Positions 27,067-36,784 of a stretch of DNA of 64,000 nucleotides are shown in pieces. The notes under the pieces are model-generated. The model saw nothing but the letters and a program-made list of their open reading frames with translations, made no database searches and had not been told where the DNA came from. The position numbers were made by a program, and so were the translations under genes. Location of the stretch: the NCBI GenBank assembly GCA_963666035.2, contig CAXXJI010000019.1, positions 248,001 through 312,000 on the forward strand, read 5' to 3'. This DNA comes from CALMFG01 sp963666035. GTDB lineage: Bacteria > Bacillota > Clostridia > Christensenellales > CALMFG01. Every line of letters begins with the position of its first letter. The first letter of the stretch is position 1.

Positions 27067-28626
27067 TTATGAAAATAGCAGGTTATTGATAAATCGATCC
27101 TGAAAGCTTGGTTGGGTTGAAAGCAGAAACACCTCGATTTTTTTGCTGAGCGCCAACACTTGCTGTTTAAACGCCGTATCAGTGACCATCCGCACCGCGC
27201 CCTTCAATGAGGTATTACCCACGATTTTAATATTCGGGTGAACAAACGGTAATGCACCGCATCGGAATAAATCGCCGCTTTTGATGTTGGATCCAAATCC
27301 GCCCGCGATATAGATGACATCCAAATCCGCAGGATTCAGCGCATGTTTTTCCAACAGCATTTCCACGCCAGATCGAACAGCCGATTTTGCCAGCTGAAAA
27401 CTGCGGATATCGCTCTGGTAAACACCGATGTCTTCGTCTTTGGACACAATGAATTTTGGTTTTTCACCCAATGTCTCAACCCGCGCATTCAACTTGTCTT
27501 TTTTGGAATTCGGTACCAGCTTCCCATTTTCGCTAATCACGCCGTTGTCAACCATTTCAGCTATCAGCGATATGTAGCCCGACCCGCAGATGCCAACGGG
27601 GCACACATCCTCAATGGTGCGATACGCTAAATCTTCCTCTACCCATACATCTGTCACCGCGCCTTTCACGGCACGCATGCCGCAGACCATCTCAGCCCCT
27701 TCAAAAGCTGGCCCCGCCGCCACCGAGCATCCGGTGAATTTTCCATCTTTCGCCAGAACCATTTCCCCGTTGGTCCCAAGGTCAATCAATAGCGCTGTGG
27801 TGCCCGGGCTCCCTATCCCGAGTACCGCCGCTCCTAACACTGCGTCCCCGCCCAAAAAAGCCGATGCCGCCGGCGAAAAGCACACCTGTGCATGATCGCA
27901 TAACAGCCTGATATCTTTGCCCGTTAAATCTCCGGGTGAAAGATGCTCCGTGACAAAAGGCGCGGCCGCCAAAGAGCGGATATCCAGATTGAGCAGCATG
28001 TGAAGCATGGTGGTGTTGCCCGAAACCACTACTTTTGTAATGTCTTTCGCATCAGTGCCAAGCGCACCCGCCATAACAGAAAGAAGCCGGTTCATGACCC
28101 CGGACAGTGCTCCGCTCAATATGCGCAGGTTTTCTTCACTTTCCATGGCAAAAGACATGCGGGTAAACACATCGGCGCCGAACGCTGCTTGCGGGTTTTT
28201 GGCCGCCGCCGCAGCCAATTCACTTCCCGTTACGGCGTCCACCAGTACGGTTTCAATCGTCGTGGTTCCGATATCAAACGCGGCACAGATCTCCTCATAC
28301 TGCGCTGTTTTGTCTACAGCAAACAGTGTGATCTTATCGCTTTGGTCTTGAATCAACCGAATGGTGGTATCCTTTGAAAGGATTGTTTCGCAGGCCAGCC
28401 GTATGCCGTCACTGATTTCGCCGGATGTCAGCCGCCTGATTTCGTTTTCTGTGGCTTCGGTTACTGGATCTGCCATCTCAACTTTGCATTTCCCGCACTT
28501 TCCGGTGCCCCCGCAAGGCGCGTCGGATATCATTTGGTTGGCTACCAGCACATCATAAAGGTTGGCTGATTCTTGCACATCCAGAATAATATCTTTGCCC
28601 TGTCCTGCTACTTTTAGTTTAAGCAT
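27067..28626 (-). CDS. RACo-like reductive activator of corrinoid proteins (2Fe-2S plus DUF4445/ASKHA ATPase)
   Basis: 519 residues. An N-terminal [2Fe-2S] domain has APCGGTGKCGKC with the last Cys in RLACET. A linker is followed by the ASKHA-type ATPase domain, with FDIGTTTIETVLVD (phosphate loop 1), LIDLGTNGEMVLAKDG (phosphate loop 2) and IYIAGGFGSNI. RACo proteins use ATP to reduce Co(II) corrinoid that has fallen out of the methyl-transfer cycle. ATG 28626 follows GGAG. It lies 56 bases after the corrinoid protein gene and next to the methyltransferase, as in acetogen O-demethylase loci. Confidence 0.9.
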   Translation of the reverse strand: MLKLKVAGQGKDIILDVQESANLYDVLVANQMISDAPCGGTGKCGKCKVEMADPVTEATENEIRRLTSGEISDGIRLACETILSKDTTIRLIQDQSDKITLFAVDKTAQYEEICAAFDIGTTTIETVLVDAVTGSELAAAAAKNPQAAFGADVFTRMSFAMESEENLRILSGALSGVMNRLLSVMAGALGTDAKDITKVVVSGNTTMLHMLLNLDIRSLAAAPFVTEHLSPGDLTGKDIRLLCDHAQVCFSPAASAFLGGDAVLGAAVLGIGSPGTTALLIDLGTNGEMVLAKDGKFTGCSVAAGPAFEGAEMVCGMRAVKGAVTDVWVEEDLAYRTIEDVCPVGICGSGYISLIAEMVDNGVISENGKLVPNSKKDKLNARVETLGEKPKFIVSKDEDIGVYQSDIRSFQLAKSAVRSGVEMLLEKHALNPADLDVIYIAGGFGSNIKSGDLFRCGALPFVHPNIKIVGNTSLKGAVRMVTDTAFKQQVLALSKKIEVFLLSTQPSFQDRFINNLLFS

Positions 28627-28682
28627 CTGCGCTCCATTAGAGAAAAACCATTGCACTGCAATAGCGAAATGATTTTTAAGAT

Positions 28683-29309
28683 TTATGCCAAAAATTCAAG
28701 CGCCGTATTGGCCGCGCTGGCCGCATCGTCGGTGTAAGCGTCTGCACCGATTTGTTCGGCAAAGGCACTGGTCACAGGCGCGCCGCCAATCATGACTTTA
28801 ATCTTATCGCGCAATCCTTCCTCTTTAAGCGCCTCAATAATCGTCTTCATTTCGGGCATGGTGGTGGTCAACAGCGAGCTCATTGCCACAATCTGCGCGC
28901 CTTGATTTTTCACCGCATCAATAAATTTGTCCGCGCCAACGTCAGTGCCAAGATCCAGCACCTTGATACCCAATCCTTCCATCATCATCATGACCAAATT
29001 CTTACCGATATCGTGCAGATCCCCTTTGACCGTACCGATCGCCACGATGCCTTTTTCCTTAAAATCCTGACTGGCGAGAATCGGTCGAATGATATCAAGG
29101 CCAGCATACATGGCGCGCGCCGCAATCAGCACTTCGGGCACATACACTTCGTTATTTTTAAATAAAACACCAATTTCCATCATACCGGAAATCAGCCCTT
29201 GATTTAAAATCTCTTCTGGGTCCACCCCATTAGCCACCATATCCTCAGTCAGCCGTTTGGCTTCGGTAGCGTCTCCACCTTTCACGGCCAGGCTCAATTC
29301 TTTAAACAT
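28683..29309 (-). CDS. Corrinoid (B12-binding) methyl carrier protein
   Basis: 208 residues. An N-terminal helical cap (about 1-85) precedes a Rossmann-like B12 domain with the cobalt-ligand motif GDLHDIGKNLV, the SSLLTTTM motif and the MIGGAPV loop. This is the MtaC/MtvC/MttC type. It should carry the methyl group between a substrate-specific methyltransferase and the MtaA-type partner. Confidence 0.93.
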   Translation of the reverse strand: MFKELSLAVKGGDATEAKRLTEDMVANGVDPEEILNQGLISGMMEIGVLFKNNEVYVPEVLIAARAMYAGLDIIRPILASQDFKEKGIVAIGTVKGDLHDIGKNLVMMMMEGLGIKVLDLGTDVGADKFIDAVKNQGAQIVAMSSLLTTTMPEMKTIIEALKEEGLRDKIKVMIGGAPVTSAFAEQIGADAYTDDAASAANTALEFLA

Positions 29310-29397
29310 CGTCCATCCTCCGAGAAAATATCATTATTCATATTTTAGCATGTGGTTTTTGTGATAAAAATGTACTTTGATGCGTCAAATTGTAATA

Positions 29398-30741
29398 TTA
29401 TGTTTCGTCGCCGCGCCGGAACTGGCCAGGCGTAAGCCCTGTATGCTTCTTAAAGACCTTACTAAAATAGCCCGGCTGATCGTACCCCACCATCTCGGAA
29501 ATTCTCGCGATAGAATAATCAGTCGTGGAAAGGAACTGCTTTGCCTTTTCCATGCGCACTTTGATAAGATACGCCGAAAACGAGATGCCCAGCTCCTGAC
29601 CAAAAAGGTGGCTGATGTGCGATTCGCTGACTACCACATGCTTTGCTACATCCTCCAGTGTGATATCCGAATTTGAGCCATCACGGATGAATGCCATCGC
29701 TTTGGCCAAAAGAGATGCGTTTTTTACATTACGCGTTTTGTAGATGGTATCCATCATGGTGTCCAGCGTGCGTGAAACCCAGATGCAGAGTTCTTTAAAC
29801 TCAGTGATCTGCGCCAGTTTGGCAACCATCTCAAAATTTAAGCCCAGCATGTATTCCAGACCCGCTCCGGCTTCAACCGCCGCCCGCGAGATGACCACAA
29901 CCAGCTCCAATACCCGCGCTTTTAATACATCCATGTCGCTCTCTTTAGCGTAAAATACATCCACCAAGATTTCATTCAACAGCGATTTTGCGCCTTTTCG
30001 GTCCCCAATCTTGACGAGCCCAATCAACTCTTTTTCTTTTTTTATAGGGTAATGACTGAAAGATTCGCTGTCTTCCAACATCTCCAAACGGCTTTCGGTT
30101 TGTTTTTTGATATGCAGCAGCTCAGCGATTTTCGCCTGCTGAAAATTGATTTCCCTTGCCTTGTCAAGAATTCCGGGGTTTACACCCGCCAGTGATTCGG
30201 CGATGCGCTCCAGCATGTCTGCCAGCGCACCCATCTCTTCAGCGCTCTTAAAAACCAGCTTTTCGACCGCACGCACCAGTGTTTCGGCATCCAATCCCAA
30301 GTCATCGGCCAATGCCCGTGTTTCAGTTTCAGCGTATTCGTCGTACACCCACATAATCACCGGTCCGCAGGTGATGGCCCCAATGCATCGCTCGTCTGCC
30401 AACAACGGCGCCAGCGCAATGGTAAGCCCGGCATGACAGCGCGTCACATAACTTTCACCCAAGCGAATACATTGTAGACTGGCGTTTTCCCGAAAACTGC
30501 GGCATCGGGCGCGTCCTTCGTCATTGGAATGCACTGTATGACAAAACGCCGAGCTGTCCATCTCAAACTGACAACACGACGTCTCGGATATTTTACTCAA
30601 GATTTCCGGATTGTCTTTAAAATCCTGCGGATCGCCGTACCGAAAAACAGATGCGTTGACTCCGGTAGCGAGCGCGAAGGAGCGCAGGTTTTTATCACTT
30701 TGTATGATATTATCGGCTTCTTTACCAAGATACCCCTGCAT
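29398..30741 (-). CDS. PocR-domain sensor fused to an AraC-type regulator
   Basis: 447 residues from ATG 30741 (GGGAGAG upstream). A Cys-rich PocR ligand-binding domain lies near residues 35-160 (SSAFCHTVH, RCRSFREN, YVTRCHAGLTIALAPLL), a coiled region at 195-225, and a two-part AraC helix-turn-helix at the C-terminus (ITLEDVAKHVVVSESHISHLFGQ, RISEMVGYDQPGYFSKVFKKHTGLTPGQFRR). It probably senses a small organic substrate or methyl donor and activates the surrounding corrinoid genes. Confidence 0.9.
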   Translation of the reverse strand: MQGYLGKEADNIIQSDKNLRSFALATGVNASVFRYGDPQDFKDNPEILSKISETSCCQFEMDSSAFCHTVHSNDEGRARCRSFRENASLQCIRLGESYVTRCHAGLTIALAPLLADERCIGAITCGPVIMWVYDEYAETETRALADDLGLDAETLVRAVEKLVFKSAEEMGALADMLERIAESLAGVNPGILDKAREINFQQAKIAELLHIKKQTESRLEMLEDSESFSHYPIKKEKELIGLVKIGDRKGAKSLLNEILVDVFYAKESDMDVLKARVLELVVVISRAAVEAGAGLEYMLGLNFEMVAKLAQITEFKELCIWVSRTLDTMMDTIYKTRNVKNASLLAKAMAFIRDGSNSDITLEDVAKHVVVSESHISHLFGQELGISFSAYLIKVRMEKAKQFLSTTDYSIARISEMVGYDQPGYFSKVFKKHTGLTPGQFRRGDET

Positions 30742-30767
30742 CAACTCTCCCAGACTGTTTTTTTCTA

Positions 30768-31697
30768 TTATACCACAATTTCATCGGGCATCCTTCCAAA
30801 AGCACGCTGCCACAGGGTTTCTATCTTTCCTTTCGCTGTCAGCTTCTCATCCTCATAGACGATGATGACCAGCTTACCATTGCTTGCTTCGGTTTTGGGT
30901 TCAACCGTTATATACGGCGGCACCACGTCAATATTGTGCATAACGCCGTCAACTTTTAAAAAACCCTTGATACGAACCGAAATCGGTATCACGCTTTTTA
31001 AAAACGCATCCAGCTTTGATCGCTGTACATCTTCACCGCCGATCACCACAAATGAGCGTTCCGAGATGGGCTCCGGGCTGACGCATTCAAGTCTGCATTC
31101 ACAGGCATCCTCATCCATCAGCGCTTCCATATCCACAGCACAACGCACACAGGGCAGGATCTTGGCCTCCGCGTTTACTGCCAATATCGATTCAATCGCC
31201 GCTTTTTGCGTCATTTTGTCCACATGATCAATCTTGTTCAGTAAGATTACCTGCGATCGCTGCACTTGCGAAACTGCCGCCACCGACACCTGCAGCAGCG
31301 CAGCTATCCGTTCAGCATCCGCCACGCAGACGAAAGAGATCACACGAAATTCCTCTTGAGTTTTGTTCAAGGTGTTGACATCATTCATGATTTTCTCCAC
31401 ACTCGAGGGATTAGCAAGTCCACTGGCCTCCACATATATCCGTTTTAAACCCAAATCGGCCAAGCTCAGCAAGGACTGGATAAAGAAATCCGACTTGCAC
31501 GCACAGAAAATGGAGCCCGAATTCACCTGCCTGATTTCAGCGCCGCCGAAACCCTCCAGCCGCTCGCCATCCACAGAAAGCGCTCCGAATTCATTGACGA
31601 TGACCCCGACACGCCCTTCTCTGTTTTTCAGTATTCTTTCCAGTAGTGTGGTTTTCCCCGAGCCTAGAAAGCCCATAATCATAACAACATCAATCAT
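30768..31697 (-). CDS. CobW/G3E-family metal-chaperone GTPase
   Basis: 309 residues. Walker A GFLGSGKTTLLERIL, switch VIVNEFG, SGSIFCACKSD (the metal-binding CxC region, two cysteines), VEASGLANP and the guanine-specificity motif LNKID are all present. The shorter C-terminal CobW domain is retained. Its ATG overlaps the upstream URO-D/thioredoxin gene in an ATGA junction, so it is coupled to it and may deliver metal (Zn or Co) to that protein. Confidence 0.88.
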   Translation of the reverse strand: MIDVVMIMGFLGSGKTTLLERILKNREGRVGVIVNEFGALSVDGERLEGFGGAEIRQVNSGSIFCACKSDFFIQSLLSLADLGLKRIYVEASGLANPSSVEKIMNDVNTLNKTQEEFRVISFVCVADAERIAALLQVSVAAVSQVQRSQVILLNKIDHVDKMTQKAAIESILAVNAEAKILPCVRCAVDMEALMDEDACECRLECVSPEPISERSFVVIGGEDVQRSKLDAFLKSVIPISVRIKGFLKVDGVMHNIDVVPPYITVEPKTEASNGKLVIIVYEDEKLTAKGKIETLWQRAFGRMPDEIVV

Positions 31698-33049
31698 GCT
31701 AAGATATCCTCAATTTTCGCAAACAACTCGGTCTTAGGCGGAATCAGAGAGATATACGCCACTTCGCCGTTGATCACCATCGTGGGCAGGTTCTTGATGC
31801 CCATCTTCATCATGCGCGGAACGGTTTTTCTATCCAGCATCTTATATTCAACCACTTCAATTCGCTCTTTAAAATGGTCTTTGGCTTCCAGCGCCGCATT
31901 CAGCATATAGGTGCAGGCCGCACAGGAAGCGGAATCCAGCGTAAACACTTCAATCAGTGGTTTTTCAAGGCTGACGTAGTTGGGCAGCACCACTTCAGTA
32001 TCGTCAATCACTACCTGATAGTTTTTCACTATTTCTCGTGCGCCATCTGGGTTGGCGATGGCCTGTTGCACTGCGATGGTGTTTTCCACCGGCGTATTAT
32101 AGGGCATATCGCATCCCGGCGAAATCACCAATCGGTCATGATTCAGCGTATCGATGAGCTCCAGCGTATAGAGCATGTTCTCCTGCTGTGTGCCGTTTAA
32201 CATCAGTGTGGCCAGCGGAATATTACCCGAAAGGATGATATCGTATTTATCGGTAATCGTTTGCGCGGTTTTCATGCTGACGTTTTCATCCACCGCAATC
32301 ATATCCGGATGTGTCTCGCACATCTTCTCAATGTTATTGGTGGCGTTTCCGCAGACAAAAAACGAGCTGTACCGATGTGCTTTTCGAATCGCCGCAAAAT
32401 AATCGGAAAATGGTTGACTTAAAAATTCTTCAAAATGCTTAGGTGATATTTGGGACACCAACGGGTCTACCGCCGCAATGATATCCATACCGGCTTCCAT
32501 GTACATTTCACTGACCGCGATGGCGACATCCTTGGTGTAATCCAATAATTCATGGACATACTCGGGATTTAAGATGATATCCATAAAAATATCCTGCCCG
32601 CGAAGGTGCGAAGCCAAGGTAAACGGCCCGCAGACCAACCCCAGTAATGCGGTATCCTCGCCCGCTTCCTGTTTAATCCGCGCCATGGCTTCCAAAAATA
32701 TCGGTAGACGGCCTTCTGTTTTCTTCGGAATTTTGCGCTCAAAAGGCGACGGCACGGCGCCGGCCAGCGGATGCGTTCTCACACTCGGCGGCGTGTTTTG
32801 CGGCCAATAAAGCTCACAGCCTAATATCTCGGCTTCCGCCTGCAAATCAAAATGCACCGGCATGCCATCCGGCCGATACAAGCGTTTGACCGCTTTTAAT
32901 GATTCCACCATGGTCTCGGCATCCGTGAGCACCGCCTTGGGTTCTGCGCCTATCAATATACCCGCATGCACACCCGCAAACGGTATCCACGGAATCTTGT
33001 CCGGTTTTTCGCCATTAAACAGCGCCATCAAACGCTCTTTTCCCGTCAT
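31694..33049 (-). CDS. URO-D fold methyltransferase fused to a C-terminal thioredoxin-like domain
   Basis: 451 residues. An MtaA-like barrel spans about 1-350. A thioredoxin fold follows from about 365, with a redox pair Cys376/Cys379 (SCAACTYM) and a cis-Pro loop (NLPTMVINGE). The zinc site is altered: where MtaA has HxCGN this protein has FVCGN, so the His ligand is gone, while the distal Cys in SPGCDMP is kept. ATG 33049 is preferred to TTG 33058, which sits two bases from GGAGG. It is probably a thiol-linked methyl acceptor or donor variant; the exact role is unknown. Confidence 0.82.
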   Translation of the reverse strand: MTGKERLMALFNGEKPDKIPWIPFAGVHAGILIGAEPKAVLTDAETMVESLKAVKRLYRPDGMPVHFDLQAEAEILGCELYWPQNTPPSVRTHPLAGAVPSPFERKIPKKTEGRLPIFLEAMARIKQEAGEDTALLGLVCGPFTLASHLRGQDIFMDIILNPEYVHELLDYTKDVAIAVSEMYMEAGMDIIAAVDPLVSQISPKHFEEFLSQPFSDYFAAIRKAHRYSSFFVCGNATNNIEKMCETHPDMIAVDENVSMKTAQTITDKYDIILSGNIPLATLMLNGTQQENMLYTLELIDTLNHDRLVISPGCDMPYNTPVENTIAVQQAIANPDGAREIVKNYQVVIDDTEVVLPNYVSLEKPLIEVFTLDSASCAACTYMLNAALEAKDHFKERIEVVEYKMLDRKTVPRMMKMGIKNLPTMVINGEVAYISLIPPKTELFAKIEDILA

Positions 33050-33247
33050 TCCTATCAAAGCCTCCGCTCATCATATTCGGTTTCTATGCTTAAAGTATAA
33101 GGCTTACCGCCCGAAATAAAATGTGTAATCCCGCAAAAACATGTAGAAATATGTCGTGTTCTTATGCCGAGGGTTGTGATTTTAGACAAAAAAAAATATA
33201 TTATAGATATTCTTGCTAAACGATTTAAATTTGGAGATTGGTGATCG

Positions 33248-33796
33248 ATGTCGATTGAAACAGCATTGCTGAAACTCATTGAACAACAAAAATATCATGG
33301 CGCAGTCAAAATTAAGGTGTCCAGCATCCGTTTTGAACCCGAGTTCCGTGATATGTGTCATATGAACGCGTGCGGCAAATTTGGCACCAGCTGGGTTTGT
33401 CCGCCTGCCTGCGGCAGTTTTGAGGCGATGAGAAAAAGCATCTGTACGTATACCGATGGCTTATTGGTACAGCAGGTCTACCCCTTGGCTGATTCGTTTG
33501 ATTATGAAGGCATGATGGCAGGTCAGGACGACTTTGATAAACATTTCTATGCCATTATCGATGCACTCAACGACAGTGAATATCAAAACTGGAACGCGTT
33601 GAAAGCCGGCTCATGCGGTATATGCAAGACCTGTACTTATCCGGATTCTCCCTGTTTGTTCCCGAAGCGTGCTAAATCGTCACTGGAAGCTTGCGGAATT
33701 AATGTTTCGGCGCTCTGCTCCGAATACGGGCTGTCCTATATCAATGGGAAGCACACAGTCACCTACTTTTCCCTGTTTGTGTATCGCTTTGTTTGA
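33248..33796 (+). CDS. DUF2284 Cys-rich metal-binding protein
   Basis: 182 residues with about fourteen cysteines, including MCHMNACGKFGTSWVCPPACG, SCGICKTCTYPDSPC and a final EACGINVSALC. This matches DUF2284, which probably binds iron-sulfur clusters or metal and often neighbours methyltransferases and corrinoid proteins. It is divergent from the URO-D/thioredoxin gene, sharing a 198-bp control region. Confidence 0.85.
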   Translation: MSIETALLKLIEQQKYHGAVKIKVSSIRFEPEFRDMCHMNACGKFGTSWVCPPACGSFEAMRKSICTYTDGLLVQQVYPLADSFDYEGMMAGQDDFDKHFYAIIDALNDSEYQNWNALKAGSCGICKTCTYPDSPCLFPKRAKSSLEACGINVSALCSEYGLSYINGKHTVTYFSLFVYRFV

Positions 33797-33971
33797 ATAT
33801 AGTACCCTGAAATAAAAAATTCTTATTAATGTCTACACTTATATTTCAACTGTTAGATCCTTAAATACGATGCAAAACGAATTACGTGGTTTGTTTGGGA
33901 AAATGCAGTGCCTAGTATATTCCCTTAAGAACTTTATTAGAAATATACTGAATTTTTATATTCGTATCAAA

Positions 33972-34032
33972 AAACGGGTATCGCTGTATTGGACAGTTTT
34001 CAAAAAAAGACCCAATACTACGATACCCGTTT
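33972..34032. terminator. Long inverted repeat between convergent genes
   Basis: A 12-bp perfect outer stem (33972-33983 with 34021-34032) continues into a TATTGG/CCAATA inner stem. Reading the minus strand, a run of T follows the second arm, so it should terminate the flavodoxin gene. The arms are longer than a usual terminator needs. The rest of 33797-34041 shows nothing recognisable. Confidence 0.6.
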
Positions 34033-34041
34033 AATCATCAA

Positions 34042-34812
34042 TTATACAAAGTATTCGTTTTCGCGCCGAGCGGCAAGGTCTTTTGAGAACTTAGCAGCAA
34101 ACTCAATATACCCTTCATCATCCATCACTTTTGCATTTTCAGGGCATACTTTGATGCAGCGAAAACACGCAATGCATTTTGTATCATCAATTTTACTAAA
34201 ATCCTGATAATCAATCGCCTGCTCAGGGCAGTTTTTTGCACAAAGTCCGCATGATGTACATTGGTCGGTTGTATTAGGCCGAAAGGACGCGCCGTTTCCT
34301 CCATCCTTAAAGGGCCGATTCCCCGGCACCGGTATCAACGCCATATCCCCTTGCATGAGCTTATCCTTAGCTTTAAGTGCAAACTCCCGATGTTCACTCA
34401 AATCAGCGCTGTTCGGTCTTCCAACCTGTATTTCCCCGAATGTATGCTGACCAATCACTGCCGCGGCGGCAAAGGGTACGAATCCATTCGCTGCGGCAAG
34501 GTCATAGAGCTCAAGCAACGCATCATCATAATCCCTGTTGCCATATGTAACAGTAACAATGCATGGCGTATTGTTTCCCTTTAGTTTTGAAAACCGCTCA
34601 ACCGCTCCAGTAAATAGTCTGCCGCCGTAAACCGGCGCACCAAATACGACAATGTCTGTTTCATCAAAGTCAGTTTTCACCGGTTCTTTGGTACCTATCG
34701 TCAGGTCAATTTCCACCACATCGTCACCAAATGTTTTTGCGATTGCCACTGCACTTCTTTTTGATGTTTCCGTTGGCGAAAAAAAGACCGCATATAAGTC
34801 GTGTGTATTCAT
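34042..34812 (-). CDS. EFR1-type flavodoxin-ferredoxin
   Basis: 256 residues. An N-terminal flavodoxin-like domain has the phosphate loop SPTETSKRSA and GAPVYGGRL. Two [4Fe-4S] motifs follow: CTSCGLCAKNCPEQAI and CIACFRCIKVCPENAK. It should be a soluble low-potential electron carrier, possibly for the corrinoid activator nearby. It is a single-gene unit; the 353 bases upstream (34813-35165) contain no gene I can see, only its likely control region. Confidence 0.88.
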   Translation of the reverse strand: MNTHDLYAVFFSPTETSKRSAVAIAKTFGDDVVEIDLTIGTKEPVKTDFDETDIVVFGAPVYGGRLFTGAVERFSKLKGNNTPCIVTVTYGNRDYDDALLELYDLAAANGFVPFAAAAVIGQHTFGEIQVGRPNSADLSEHREFALKAKDKLMQGDMALIPVPGNRPFKDGGNGASFRPNTTDQCTSCGLCAKNCPEQAIDYQDFSKIDDTKCIACFRCIKVCPENAKVMDDEGYIEFAAKFSKDLAARRENEYFV

Positions 34813-35165
34813 TCTTTGTTTCTCCTCTCTTGTTTAATATCTGCGTACTTCGCCGCTGATATTCCTTCTGGTTGAATAACTGATGTTTTTATTAGATCAA
34901 GACTGACTATCAGAGAAAATCTCCATCAATCTTGAGTCCCGTCGCTGTGATTCTAAAAGCTTTTTCTGCCGTGCCTTCAGCCATTACATATAAAGCATAC
35001 GATTCATTATAACTACCGTACTATTCGTTTCATCCAGAAATTATTATTACAAACTGTATTTTTTTAATTTGAAATACAATCCCGTCTTTTTATTCCCCAA
35101 ATTCATTTCGCTTTGTCAAATATCTGACTCGTATATCTTTATCTATTGTACCTTGTTGATTAACC

Positions 35166-36782
35166 CTATATGTTTTTTACTTTTTTCCGATACTCACTTG
35201 GCGTCATTGAATAATAGTTTTTGTAGACCTTGAAAAAATAATCCGGATCATGATACCCCACCAAATAGCAGATATCCACAGCTGGAAGCTCGCTGTTCTC
35301 CAATAGCTCGTTTGTTTTCTCCATCCTGGTTTTTTTCAGATATTTAATAAATGTTTCACCGGTCTTTTCTTTGAACAACTTACTGAAATATTGCGGACTC
35401 AGCAAGGCACTGCCCGCCAAGTCGTCCAGTGTGATTTCTTCAAAATAGAAATTCGATATATACTTTTCCGCATCCATAATCAAGCGGTTTGTACGGTCAA
35501 GCTCATCGCTGCCCAGCGCTTCCATCATGCGATATACGGTGTGATCAATCATATCCTTTAGCTTTAAAATATCTGCAATGCTTTCCATTTTGTCAAACAC
35601 ATCAATATGAAGAATGTCATACTCTTGTGTTAAATCCAGCTTATTGACGATCAGCTTTTGGATATTTGATATCAGCGCACTCATATAAACTTTTCCTATG
35701 ATCGGAAAATCCAGGAGCGGATTGACGCTTTGAAACCATTCAAATAGCTCGTCGATGCATTGCTGATAGAGCTTTTTGTCTCCCGACTTGATCGCAAACA
35801 GCATGTTTTTTTCTTTTTGTACCGGATACCGGTCAACCATGCAGACATCCTGAATTTTATTCTTGCATTCAGTGATAAAACCAGAATTATCCGAAACATT
35901 CAGACTGTGATAAACCTGTTCATATGCCGCAATCAGCCCGCTGATACCCTTATAGATTTCGCTAATGCCCACCTGTATTTTGCTGCTGAAAAGCTGCTCA
36001 ATATCCGCACAAATGGAATTAGCCACTTTAAAGATAAACGTTCTAACCGAATAATCATCACGAATCTCTTTTATAGAAGCAATGGCAACAATACAGTTTG
36101 AATCCGCTATTGCCAACGCACAAGAGAAATGTTTGTGCATTTCACCATATATTTGGTGAAAAATATTTTTGAACTTTACATTCACTCGCTTTTGTTCTTC
36201 CTGATATGTGTCCTCATTGGTTTTTAACCTAAAAGCAAGCACAACGCCATTGGATAAATCGACATTTAAAAGACTGAAATATTCCAAATAATCTGATTTT
36301 GAGAGTGTGCCGTTAATGGCTGAATTAACAAATTGATTTTCGACCAAAGGGAGCGCAAAATTCAATTTTGCGCTTAGCGCCTGTTTATCTTTCTTTTTCT
36401 GCTGTTCAGCATTGATTTGTATCAGTGAATGGGTTAGCGCCGAACGCAGCGTTTCATTATCATATGGTTTTAGTAAATACCGATCGACTCCCAGATCAAT
36501 CGCACCCATCATGTATTCATAGTCACTGTATGCGCTGGAAATAATCACGTGCGTTTTTTTGCACTTTTCCCGTATCATCATCGAAGCTTTAATACCGTCA
36601 ATGATCGGCATCCTGATATCCATAATGACGATATCCGGTTGCTTTTCTATGCATTGGCGCACCGCTTCTTCACCGTTGGCGGCTTCACCGATCACTTGAA
36701 TATCCAGGTGCAATGAAAAAATCAGCTTTCTAAGCACTTTTCTTTCAATCGTTTCGTCATCCACTATTATGATTGTATACAA
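35166..36782 (-). CDS. YesN-type response regulator (receiver plus AraC DNA-binding domain)
   Basis: 538 residues starting at TTG 36782. The receiver domain has the phosphorylated Asp in DIVIMDIRMPIIDG and the conserved Lys in YLLKPYDNE. A long central region (about 130-430) follows, then the AraC domain (ITLDDLAGSALLSPQYFSKLFKEKTGETFIKYL; YLVGYHDPDYFFKVYKNYYSMTPSEYRK). It follows the kinase gene by two bases and should activate the sugar ABC operon upstream of it in the same transcript. Confidence 0.92.
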   Translation of the reverse strand: MYTIIIVDDETIERKVLRKLIFSLHLDIQVIGEAANGEEAVRQCIEKQPDIVIMDIRMPIIDGIKASMMIREKCKKTHVIISSAYSDYEYMMGAIDLGVDRYLLKPYDNETLRSALTHSLIQINAEQQKKKDKQALSAKLNFALPLVENQFVNSAINGTLSKSDYLEYFSLLNVDLSNGVVLAFRLKTNEDTYQEEQKRVNVKFKNIFHQIYGEMHKHFSCALAIADSNCIVAIASIKEIRDDYSVRTFIFKVANSICADIEQLFSSKIQVGISEIYKGISGLIAAYEQVYHSLNVSDNSGFITECKNKIQDVCMVDRYPVQKEKNMLFAIKSGDKKLYQQCIDELFEWFQSVNPLLDFPIIGKVYMSALISNIQKLIVNKLDLTQEYDILHIDVFDKMESIADILKLKDMIDHTVYRMMEALGSDELDRTNRLIMDAEKYISNFYFEEITLDDLAGSALLSPQYFSKLFKEKTGETFIKYLKKTRMEKTNELLENSELPAVDICYLVGYHDPDYFFKVYKNYYSMTPSEYRKKVKNI

Positions 36783-36784
36783 CG

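Noticed and set aside
33972..34032. Terminal inverted repeat of a mobile element
   Set aside because: No transposase, second copy or target duplication is nearby; a terminator for the convergent gene explains it.
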